NCBI GenBank assembly: GCA_964647825.1
Contig: CAZYJL010000002.1
Span: 62,001-126,000, forward strand
Reading direction: 5' to 3'
Source: VFKI01 sp964647825
GTDB taxonomy: Bacteria; Pseudomonadota; Gammaproteobacteria; DSM-16500
DNA: 64,000 nucleotides
Shown here: piece by piece, positions 24,619-31,978 of the stretch
Layout of the letters: each line of letters opens with the position of its first letter
How positions within the stretch are numbered: the first letter of the stretch is position 1
Program-made: the position numbers and the translations under genes
The notes under the pieces: model-generated
What the model saw: only the letters and a program-made list of their open reading frames with translations
Told to the model about the DNA's origin: nothing
Database searches by the model: none

Positions 24619-25482
24619 TCATTGTCGGATTAATCGCATCATCTTATTCGCATCGTTCTCTGTTTTTTTTGTTGAACGATACGGGTTAATATCTAATCCA
24701 CCACGACGCGTATAACGTCCGTAAACCGTTAACTCTAGCGGCTGACAACGTTGCATAATATCCATAAAAATACGTTCGATACATTGCTCATGAAATTCAT
24801 TATGATTACGAAATGAAACAAGATAACGCAATAAACCAGCACGATTTATTTTCTTACCCGTATAAGCAATTTGCACACTACCCCAATCCGGTTGATGTGT
24901 GACTAGACAATTTGATTTTAATAAATCAGAAGTTAATACTTCTGTGACAATCGCATCAGATTCTATCTTCAGAAAATCTGGCTTCACTTGATAAACATTG
25001 CATTCTATATCTAATTCATCCAATGATTCGCCAGCAAAACATGTTGTCAAATCTATATTTTTATTTAGATTTAACATAGTTAATTGCTGAAGTGTCACTT
25101 CGACAGGTGCACCGACTTTCGCTGTTAAGTCTTTTTTTATGGTTTCTTGCACAATCGACGTATCTCTAAACTTTGTATTATTAAAAGAATTAAAATACAG
25201 TTTCATGGATTTTGATTCGATGATATTAGGCGACACACAGTCATAACAAATCACTGCAATAGCAACTATTGGTTTACCTTTTTCATTTAACCAAGACACT
25301 TCATAATGCGTCCATAAATCAAACCCAACAAATGGCAATGCATCAGACGAAAGATGAATTTCATCACGCTTTACTTGACGCGGTATGGCAAATAATAAGT
25401 CAGGGCAATACTCTGCAATATAGGCGGATTTTTTTCCTAATTCAGAATGTTTTATTAAATCATTTTCAGTCGAGGATGCCAT
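24619..25482 (-). CDS. queF: NADPH-dependent 7-cyano-7-deazaguanine (preQ0) reductase
   Basis: Reduces the nitrile of preQ0 to preQ1 in queuosine synthesis. The 287-residue length is that of the two-domain QueF type (282 in E. coli), not the short type. The active-site cysteine is in LKSNCLVTHQPDWGS. The binding motif is ESKSMKLYFNSFN, and FRNHNEFHEQCIERI carries the conserved His-Glu. ATG 25482 follows AGGAAAGAAAAA. It lies 14 bp after rarA on the same strand, so it likely ends the ftsK-lolA-rarA-queF unit. Confidence 0.95.
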   Translation of the reverse strand: MASSTENDLIKHSELGKKSAYIAEYCPDLLFAIPRQVKRDEIHLSSDALPFVGFDLWTHYEVSWLNEKGKPIVAIAVICYDCVSPNIIESKSMKLYFNSFNNTKFRDTSIVQETIKKDLTAKVGAPVEVTLQQLTMLNLNKNIDLTTCFAGESLDELDIECNVYQVKPDFLKIESDAIVTEVLTSDLLKSNCLVTHQPDWGSVQIAYTGKKINRAGLLRYLVSFRNHNEFHEQCIERIFMDIMQRCQPLELTVYGRYTRRGGLDINPYRSTKKTENDANKMMRLIRQ

Positions 25483-25496
25483 TTTTTCTTTCCTAT

Positions 25497-26852
25497 TTAT
25501 TTACTATTCGCTTTGTTTTTATCTTTATTTTTGCTTATAAATACAAGATCTTTTTCTTTTAATATATTTAATTTTTCAGCAATCTTACTTTCCAAACCAC
25601 GAGAGACAGGATGATAAAATTTTTTATCCCGCAATACATCTGGTAAATAACACTCTCCCGCCGCATACGCATCCGGCTCATCATGTGCATATCGATACGC
25701 TTTACCATACGCCAAAGAACGCATTAATTTCGTTGGCACATTGCGTAAATGTAACGGCACATCCAATGAACCAGTTTGTTGAATCGTCTGCATCACATCA
25801 TTAAATGCGGTGTACACAGCATTACTTTTCGGTGCCGCCGCGAGATACACCACCGCTTGCGCCAGTGCTAATTCACCTTCGGGCGAACCCAGCCGCTCAT
25901 ACACATGAAATGCATTCACCGCCACTTCCAACGCGCGTGGATCCGCATTTCCAATATCTTCCGACGCAATCCGCATGATACGACGTGCTAAATACAAAGG
26001 ATCGCAACCGCCCGTGAGCATGCGGCATAACCAATACAATGCGGCATCGGGTGAAGAACCGCGCACCGATTTATGCAATGCTGAAATTTGATCGTAAAAA
26101 TAATCGCCCTGTCGATCAAAACGCTGCAAAGTTTGTTGCAATACTTCGGTTAAATGCGCTTTCGTCACGACTAGGGTTTCTGTTGCAGAATCACGTTGAT
26201 CTGCCAGCATTTCTAATAAATTTAAAGCACAACGTGCATCGCCTTGTGCCGCAGTCACCAATAGTTTTTGTAATTCAAGCGGGAATTCAATCAAGAATTC
26301 ACCCAAGCCATTTAGTTTATCCGTCAAAGCAAAATGGATGACTTGCAATAATTCATCTTCCGATAAAGATTTTAAAACATATACACGCGCACGTGAAAGC
26401 AATGCATTATTCAATGAAAATGAAGGGTTTTCAGTTGTTGCACCAATTAAAATTAAAATCCCCTCTTCCACAAAAGGCAAGAAAGCGTCTTGTTGTGCCC
26501 GATTAAAACGATGAATTTCATCTACAAACAAAACCGTGGCTTGTTGATTTTTTTCACGTCGCGCTTTGGCTGCATCGACAATCGAGCGAATTTCTTTGAC
26601 ACCCGAATCAATGGCAGATAGTTTCACAAAGTGCGCTTGCGTGCTTTCTGCTAACAAACATGCCAACGTGGTTTTTCCTGTGCCCGGCGGACCCCAAAAA
26701 ATCATCGAATGCAATACACCTTGCAACAACGCTTGCCGTAACGGTTTCCCTTCCCCCAATAAATGTGTTTGCCCAACATACCTTTCAATGGTATGAGGGC
26801 GTAATCGCGACGCTAATGGTTGAAATACAATGTCAGGAAGCGCGGACAACAT
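25497..26852 (-). CDS. rarA: Replication-associated recombination protein A (AAA+ ATPase)
   Basis: AAA+ clamp-loader-like ATPase that acts at stalled replication forks. The 451 residues match RarA/MgsA (447 in E. coli). Walker A is GPPGTGKTTLACLLAE, Walker B VLFVDEIHRFNRAQQDAF, and sensor 1 is IGATTENPSFSLNNALLSRA. The C-terminal tetramerisation region has SVRGSSPDAALYWLCRML and LRNVPTKLMRSLAYGKAYRY. ATG 26852 follows AAGGGAG. Its start lies inside the last 20 bases of lolA, so translation is coupled, as in E. coli. Confidence 0.95.
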   Translation of the reverse strand: MLSALPDIVFQPLASRLRPHTIERYVGQTHLLGEGKPLRQALLQGVLHSMIFWGPPGTGKTTLACLLAESTQAHFVKLSAIDSGVKEIRSIVDAAKARREKNQQATVLFVDEIHRFNRAQQDAFLPFVEEGILILIGATTENPSFSLNNALLSRARVYVLKSLSEDELLQVIHFALTDKLNGLGEFLIEFPLELQKLLVTAAQGDARCALNLLEMLADQRDSATETLVVTKAHLTEVLQQTLQRFDRQGDYFYDQISALHKSVRGSSPDAALYWLCRMLTGGCDPLYLARRIMRIASEDIGNADPRALEVAVNAFHVYERLGSPEGELALAQAVVYLAAAPKSNAVYTAFNDVMQTIQQTGSLDVPLHLRNVPTKLMRSLAYGKAYRYAHDEPDAYAAGECYLPDVLRDKKFYHPVSRGLESKIAEKLNILKEKDLVFISKNKDKNKANSK

Positions 26853-27507
26853 CGACTCCCTTAGGTACGTTAAATTTGAATAAATTTAACGGCAAATTTT
26901 GATTCATTTTCACTGCATGAAATTGCAATAATGTTGTTTGATTTAAATAATTACTAAACTCCATACGATCAATCACGCCTTTTTTAAACACTAAACGAAT
27001 ACCGGTTAACGTACTATTTTTATCTTTTGGTATTAATAAAAAGCGTTTTAATGCTTGCTGAGATTCTTGCTGCGTCACCGATTCCATCTTCACTGTAAAA
27101 TTTTTCTCTGTCACTGTTTCTTTGCTACTTAATAATAACGCGGGCATATCTGCACCTAGATTTTTAAACGGCCGCACCGTCACTTGCGCCAAATCCGGCT
27201 CATAAATCCAAATAGATTTTCCATCCGCCACAATCGTTTGCTTATCATTCCCTTGTGTTTCCCAGCGAAATTTTCCTGGGCGCATTAATGCTAATTTTCC
27301 ATGTGTATCATTAATAATATTACCATGCAAATCAACAACACGTTGCGAAAATGTGGCTTGCAATGTTCTTACATTACCTAATAACTGATCCAAACTGAGT
27401 GCTGATGTTTGCGCGACGCTCGCCATGACAGAAAGAGAAAAAAATATAGAAAAAATAAAAATAAAAAAATTTTTTAATTTAAAAATACATCTAAAAAATA
27501 GTTGCAT
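26833..27507 (-). CDS. lolA: Periplasmic lipoprotein carrier LolA
   Basis: Shuttles lipoproteins across the periplasm from LolCDE to LolB. The 224-residue precursor begins with a signal peptide (hydrophobic about residues 13-28, cleavage likely after SVMASVAQ). The mature part has TLQATFSQRVVD, ALMRPGKFRWE, IVADGKSIWIYEPDLAQVTV in part, and a C-terminus ending KFNVPKGVDVV, all typical. It lies 24 bp after ftsK and overlaps rarA, the conserved ftsK-lolA-rarA order. Confidence 0.93.
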   Translation of the reverse strand: MQLFFRCIFKLKNFFIFIFSIFFSLSVMASVAQTSALSLDQLLGNVRTLQATFSQRVVDLHGNIINDTHGKLALMRPGKFRWETQGNDKQTIVADGKSIWIYEPDLAQVTVRPFKNLGADMPALLLSSKETVTEKNFTVKMESVTQQESQQALKRFLLIPKDKNSTLTGIRLVFKKGVIDRMEFSNYLNQTTLLQFHAVKMNQNLPLNLFKFNVPKGVDVVRAS

Positions 27508-27531
27508 AAATTTTATATCCTAGTATTTTTT

Positions 27532-29949
27532 CTATACTTCCACCGGCGGTGGCGCTAACACTTCTCGTGAACCCGAATGATCCATTGTACTCACAACGCC
27601 GGCGGCTTCCATTTCTTCCATGATACGTGCTGCACGGTTGTAACCAATTTTTAAACGACGCTGCACCAAAGAAATTGATGCACGACGCGATTCTGTGACA
27701 ATTCGCAAGGCATCATCGTACAGAGGATCCATTTCACCGCCCCCTTCTGCCCCGGCTGCGCCCTCACTGGCACTGCCTTCTGTCACTTCCGCAAGATAAT
27801 CAGGCTTGCCATAAGTTTGCCACGCCGCAACCACGCGATGCACTTCTTCATCTGCCACAAAGGCACCATGTACACGCACTGGTACGCCTGTACCTGGCGG
27901 TAAATACAACATATCGCCATTTCCTAATAACTGTTCTGCACCTTGCTGATCTAAAATAGTGCGCGAATCTATCCGCGAAGACACTTGAAACGCCACGCGC
28001 GTCGGAATATTTGCTTTAATCAAACCAGTGATCACATCGACTGAAGGACGTTGTGTTGCTAAAATTAAATGAATCCCCGCTGCCCGCGCTTTTTGCGCTA
28101 TACGAGCAATTAATTCTTCTACTTTTTTACCCACCACCATCATCATGTCAGCCAATTCATCGGCAACCACAACAATCGTGGGTAGCGCTTCCAAAAATTC
28201 AACGGGCTTACCATCAATCACTAACCATGCAGGCGCTGCCAAAGGTTGTTTTTGGCGCGCCGCTTCCGTGACTTTTGCGTTATAACCCGCAAGATTGCGT
28301 ACACCTAATGACGCCATTAAACGATAACGTCGATCCATTTCTGCAACACACCAACGCAACGCATTCGCTGCATCTTTCATATCGGTAATCACGGGTGTCA
28401 ATAAATGCGGAATGCCTTCATAGACGGACAATTCCAACATTTTTGGATCAATCATAATGAAACGTAATTGTTCTGGCGTTGATTTAAATAACATGCTTAA
28501 TAACATGGCATTAATGCTGACCGATTTCCCCGATCCTGTCGTCCCCGCGACTAATAAATGCGGCATTTTTGCTAAATCGACCACCACCGGAAAACCTGCA
28601 ATATCTTTCCCTAACACGAGACTCACTGGCGAACGCGCATCAAGATATCTTCGCGATTCTAAAATATCGCGCAACACCACCATTTCTCGATGTTGATTCG
28701 GTAATTCCAAACCAATCACCGATTTTCCAGGAATGACTTCCACGACACGCACGCTGGTGGCCATCAAGGAACGCGCAATATCTTTTGCCAGTCCCGTAAT
28801 TTTACTGACTTTAATGCCCGGTGCGAGATCTAATTCAAAACGTGTAATAATCGGGCCTGGATGTACGGCTACCACTTTCACTTCAACCCCAAAATCTTTT
28901 AAACGCTGTTCCACTAATATAGATAATTCTTCGAATGAAATTTGCGAAAACCCTTTTCCTTCAGATAATGGGGCTGGATTTAATAAAGTCACTGGCGGTA
29001 CTTCACCTGGACGTAATTTCACACTGGATGGTATTGGTGAATGCGCTAATTTATTTTTTTCAACCTGTATTTTTTTCTCTGGCGTTTTTTCTAACTTTTC
29101 AAATGACTTGTCTGGCTGAGTTGCCATCACAGGCACACGTTGCGGAATAGGTTTCTGTACGGCTGATACAATAACAGGAGATTGTAATTTTTTTTCCTTA
29201 TTTTCTTTATTATCTTTACTATCTTTCAATCGCTCTTGCCATTTTTGCTGTAAATACTGTTTGCCCACACTAATCAATGCAATGATGCGAAAAAATAAAC
29301 GCGTCGCATAAAAGCCAATCGCATCAATTAATCCTAACCAAGATAAGCCTGTTAATAACGTCACGCCAGCAAGAAACGCGGCCATTAAAAATAATAAACT
29401 CCCCGTGACACTGAAAATGCGTTTCAAGCCTGATGCCGTCAATTCGCCAATCACACCACCAGGTGACGCCGGCAACCAATGAAAAACCCCACGAAAAGAA
29501 AGCGCAACCATGCCACAAATGCTAACTAAAATAAGCAAACACCCTATGCTTCGCAACACTAATTCCGATGAAAATCGTATTTTTTTCGTGGATGTGACTA
29601 GTTTCTTTTTATCATTTTTTGTTAAATTTTCACTATTTTCAGAAACATCCCGTAATGCACTCCAAACACCAATAACCAATAAAACTGGAAAAAGAAACGC
29701 AATACAGCCAAATAATAATAAAAAAATATCGGCAAGAAATGCGCCAGCACGCCCGCCACGATTATAAATCGCTGCATGACCGAGGCCTGTGCTTAACCAC
29801 CCTGGATCGCCGGCATGCCAAGTGGCAAAGGAAACCCACAAAAAAAGTGCAAGCGCAACGATGACAATCATTAGACCTTCACGCAGACGATGTCCCATCT
29901 GAATGGCAAGGGGACGGTGGGCTGGCTGTTTTGGTCTCACCTGTTTCAA
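27532..29949 (-). CDS. ftsK: DNA translocase FtsK
   Basis: Septum-anchored hexameric DNA pump for chromosome dimer resolution. The 805-residue product is much shorter than the E. coli one (1329) because its linker is short. Residues about 25-210 hold four membrane segments. A charged Lys/Glu linker (to about 310) precedes the motor with Walker A VAGTTGSGKSVSINAML and Walker B TIVVVADELADMMM. The gamma DNA-reading domain is the C-terminal part (TESRRASISLVQRRLKIGYN, RAARIMEEMEAAGVVS). The start is TTG at 29949 with AGGAG 7 nt upstream. It opens the ftsK-lolA-rarA-queF unit, divergent from trxB. Confidence 0.95.
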   Translation of the reverse strand: MKQVRPKQPAHRPLAIQMGHRLREGLMIVIVALALFLWVSFATWHAGDPGWLSTGLGHAAIYNRGGRAGAFLADIFLLLFGCIAFLFPVLLVIGVWSALRDVSENSENLTKNDKKKLVTSTKKIRFSSELVLRSIGCLLILVSICGMVALSFRGVFHWLPASPGGVIGELTASGLKRIFSVTGSLLFLMAAFLAGVTLLTGLSWLGLIDAIGFYATRLFFRIIALISVGKQYLQQKWQERLKDSKDNKENKEKKLQSPVIVSAVQKPIPQRVPVMATQPDKSFEKLEKTPEKKIQVEKNKLAHSPIPSSVKLRPGEVPPVTLLNPAPLSEGKGFSQISFEELSILVEQRLKDFGVEVKVVAVHPGPIITRFELDLAPGIKVSKITGLAKDIARSLMATSVRVVEVIPGKSVIGLELPNQHREMVVLRDILESRRYLDARSPVSLVLGKDIAGFPVVVDLAKMPHLLVAGTTGSGKSVSINAMLLSMLFKSTPEQLRFIMIDPKMLELSVYEGIPHLLTPVITDMKDAANALRWCVAEMDRRYRLMASLGVRNLAGYNAKVTEAARQKQPLAAPAWLVIDGKPVEFLEALPTIVVVADELADMMMVVGKKVEELIARIAQKARAAGIHLILATQRPSVDVITGLIKANIPTRVAFQVSSRIDSRTILDQQGAEQLLGNGDMLYLPPGTGVPVRVHGAFVADEEVHRVVAAWQTYGKPDYLAEVTEGSASEGAAGAEGGGEMDPLYDDALRIVTESRRASISLVQRRLKIGYNRAARIMEEMEAAGVVSTMDHSGSREVLAPPPVEV

Positions 29950-30038
29950 TCGCGGGCTCCTGCTTTACGTCGTGAATGACTTTACGTACTATAGCATCCC
30001 TTCTAGAGCGCGAAAATGCACAAAAATAGGGTTTTCTG

Positions 30039-30995
30039 ATGACCAGTCCAAAACATGAACGTCTGATTATTCTTGGCTCCGGCCCCGCAGGCTGGACAGC
30101 TGCTATTTATGCCGCGCGCGCGAATCTTTCGCCGTTACTCATCACCGGTATGGAACCTGGCGGACAACTTACGACAACGACCGATGTTGAAAACTGGCCG
30201 GGCGATGCCGAAGGTTTACAGGGTCCTGCGCTAATGGAACGGATGCAGCAACACGCTGAACGTTTTCAGACACGTGTCGTCACAGACCATATTCACTCCG
30301 TTGATTTCAGCAAAAAACCTTTTGTTTTAAATGGAAATGAGACATACACCTGCGATGCAGTCATCATTGCAACAGGTGCCAGCGCCAAATACCTTGGGCT
30401 GCCGTCCGAAAAAGCCTTTATGGGTAAAGGCGTTTCAGCGTGTGCCACCTGCGATGGATTTTTCTATCGCAATCAAAAAGTCGCCGTAGTGGGAGGTGGC
30501 AATACAGCTGTCGAAGAAGCACTTTATCTCTCCAATATTGCCTCGCACGTGACCGTCATTCATCGTCGTGATAAATTTCGCTCAGAAAAAATTCTTGCTG
30601 ACCGTTTAATGAAAAAAACCGTCGAAAACAAAGGAAATATTAGCATTGAATGGCATGCCGAAACCGATGAAATTCTCGGTAATGACACGGGCGTCACAGG
30701 CATTCGCATTAAAAACACACAAACAGGTGCTACAAAAACTATCGATGTCAGCGGTGTGTTTATTGCGATCGGCCACTCACCCAATACCGCCATTTTTAAT
30801 GACCAACTCGCCATGAACAATGGCTATATTAAAATTACCAGTGGTCTTGCGGGCAATGCCACAGCAACCAGTGTGCCGGGCGTGTTTGCTGCAGGTGATG
30901 TGACGGATCAGATTTACCGTCAAGCGATTACCTCCGCCGGATCCGGTTGTATGGCGGCACTCGATGCAGATAAATATCTTGAAAGCTTGAAATAA
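30039..30995 (+). CDS. trxB: Thioredoxin reductase
   Basis: Reduces thioredoxin with NADPH through FAD and a redox disulfide. The 318 residues match E. coli TrxB (321). The FAD motif is ILGSGPAGWTAAIYAARA, the redox-active pair is in ACATCDGFFYR, the NADPH motif is VAVVGGGNTAVEEALYLS, and the C-terminal FAD motif is VFAAGDVTD. It is divergent from ftsK. It is the likely electron source for thioredoxin serving nrdAB a short way downstream. Confidence 0.97.
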   Translation: MTSPKHERLIILGSGPAGWTAAIYAARANLSPLLITGMEPGGQLTTTTDVENWPGDAEGLQGPALMERMQQHAERFQTRVVTDHIHSVDFSKKPFVLNGNETYTCDAVIIATGASAKYLGLPSEKAFMGKGVSACATCDGFFYRNQKVAVVGGGNTAVEEALYLSNIASHVTVIHRRDKFRSEKILADRLMKKTVENKGNISIEWHAETDEILGNDTGVTGIRIKNTQTGATKTIDVSGVFIAIGHSPNTAIFNDQLAMNNGYIKITSGLAGNATATSVPGVFAAGDVTDQIYRQAITSAGSGCMAALDADKYLESLK

Positions 30996-31003
30996 CAAAC
31001 TCT

Positions 31004-31137
31004 CTAGTCACAGTGTTTCATTGATTATGTCTGTTTTATCATCCCGCGGTTCATCCGCGGGATCTAGAGAAACGCTAATAAGCACTGGATGCCGCACATA
31101 AAGCGCGGTATGACAGAATCAATGAAACAGGTCCCTA
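31004..31137. repeat. Family A element with extended inverted flanks
   Basis: CACAGTGTTTCATTGATTAT leading into ATCATCCCGCGG is mirrored by CCGCGGGAT..., GCGGTATGACAGAATCAATG and AAACAGG. This shows that the full element has about 40-bp terminal inverted repeats outside the TGTCAT core. The same flank, inverted, is seen at 4620-4648 and 13640-13673. It lies between trxB and infA. Confidence 0.75.
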
Positions 31138-31242
31138 GTCATAATAAAAAAATCAAGCTTCACCTGATTCTTGATTGCTTACCTCTTTGATTTGAGGCAT
31201 GATCTGCCCTTTGCCAATTTATCGGAGTGATAGAGCTGCTTT

Positions 31243-31536
31243 ATGTCCAAAGAAGACCAGATTGAAATGGACGGTAACGTCACTGATGTTTTACCCAATA
31301 CCATGTTCCGCGTACAACTGGATAACGGCCATATCGTTACCGCCCATATCTCAGGAAAAATGCGCAAAAACTATATTCGCATCTTGAAGGGCGACCGCGT
31401 GACTGTGCAACTGACCCCGTATGATTTAAGCAAAGGCCGCATCACCTTTCGTAGTCGCGACGGCAAAACAACGCCTAACAGCCTTGCCGCTGCCAATGCC
31501 GCGAACCCTGAAGGCATCGATCCCGAAAAGACTTAA
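31243..31536 (+). CDS. infA: Translation initiation factor IF-1 with a C-terminal extension
   Basis: Binds the ribosomal A site during initiation. Residues 1-72 match E. coli IF-1 almost throughout (MSKEDQIEMDGNVTDVLPNT, HISGKMRKNYIRILKGD, LTPYDLSKGRITFRSR). E. coli IF-1 stops there, but this frame continues for 25 more residues (DGKTTPNSLAAANAANPEGI then DPEKT), giving 97. The extension is Ala/Asn/Pro-rich and likely disordered. GAG 8-9 nt before ATG 31243 is a modest ribosome binding site. The spacer 31138-31242 shows a 7-bp AATCAAG/CTTGATT hairpin. Confidence 0.95.
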   Translation: MSKEDQIEMDGNVTDVLPNTMFRVQLDNGHIVTAHISGKMRKNYIRILKGDRVTVQLTPYDLSKGRITFRSRDGKTTPNSLAAANAANPEGIDPEKT

Positions 31537-31591
31537 TCCATTAGAAATAGCGGCAAAATACTAAAAAATTCAGCGTAAAGAAGCTTTTTTT

Positions 31592-31777
31592 GTAACTACT
31601 CAGGTAGTCAGGATTTTTTCACTTGACTGACCGCAATCGCGGAACAGTAGGTTGCATTTTACCAATGACAATGCGCTTCATAAAATCATGAAAGAGCGAT
31701 GCTTTGATAACGTACAGCCTCGGCGGGACCCATGTGATGCAGTCAAGTGAAAAAAGCCTGACTACCTGTGCAGTTAC
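31592..31777. mobile_element. Family D element after infA
   Basis: A 186-bp near-palindrome from GTAACTACTCAGGTAGTCAG to GACTACCTGTGCAGTTAC. It is in reverse orientation to the copies at 57922 and 62294: the GACCGCAATCGC segment is on the left and GGCGGGACCCATG on the right. T-tracts of six to seven bases flank both ends (31585-31591 and 31778-31783), compatible with a target duplication. Confidence 0.85.
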
Positions 31778-31880
31778 TTTTTTAGCAAAAATTAGCAAAC
31801 AAGGAAGTTTGCAAAAATAAAATTTCCCACAAGTTATCCACAGCCCACCCACATCTTTTCCCATTGCAAGAACAGTCTAG

Positions 31881-31929
31881 ATACACTATCTTGTATTCCA
31901 TAGACGATGGTAACCTCAATATATTGTAA
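31881..31929 (+). promoter_or_regulatory. Pair of NrdR boxes before nrdA
   Basis: ATACACTATCTTGTAT (31881-31896) and CCTCAATATATTGTAA (31914-31929) both fit the NrdR box pattern (acaCwATATwGtgt type). Their centres are 33 bp apart, about three helical turns, as at known NrdR-repressed ribonucleotide reductase genes. nrdAB is therefore probably repressed by NrdR when dATP is high. The nrdR gene is not in the window. Confidence 0.75.
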
Positions 31930-31952
31930 AAGGGGTGACCATCTCCCCTTTT
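31928..31952 (+). promoter_or_regulatory. Leader hairpin of nrdA
   Basis: AAAAGGGG (31928-31935) pairs perfectly with CCCCTTTT (31945-31952) around a 9-nt loop. It lies between the NrdR boxes and the ribosome binding site. The short T run resembles a terminator, but GTTG follows, so it may instead stabilise or attenuate the leader. Confidence 0.5.
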
Positions 31953-31978
31953 GTTGATTGTCCGTTTCGGAGAGGCAT

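Noticed and set aside
31138..31242. Riboswitch before infA
   Set aside because: Only a 7-bp hairpin and a short second stem are visible; no known riboswitch core could be recognised.
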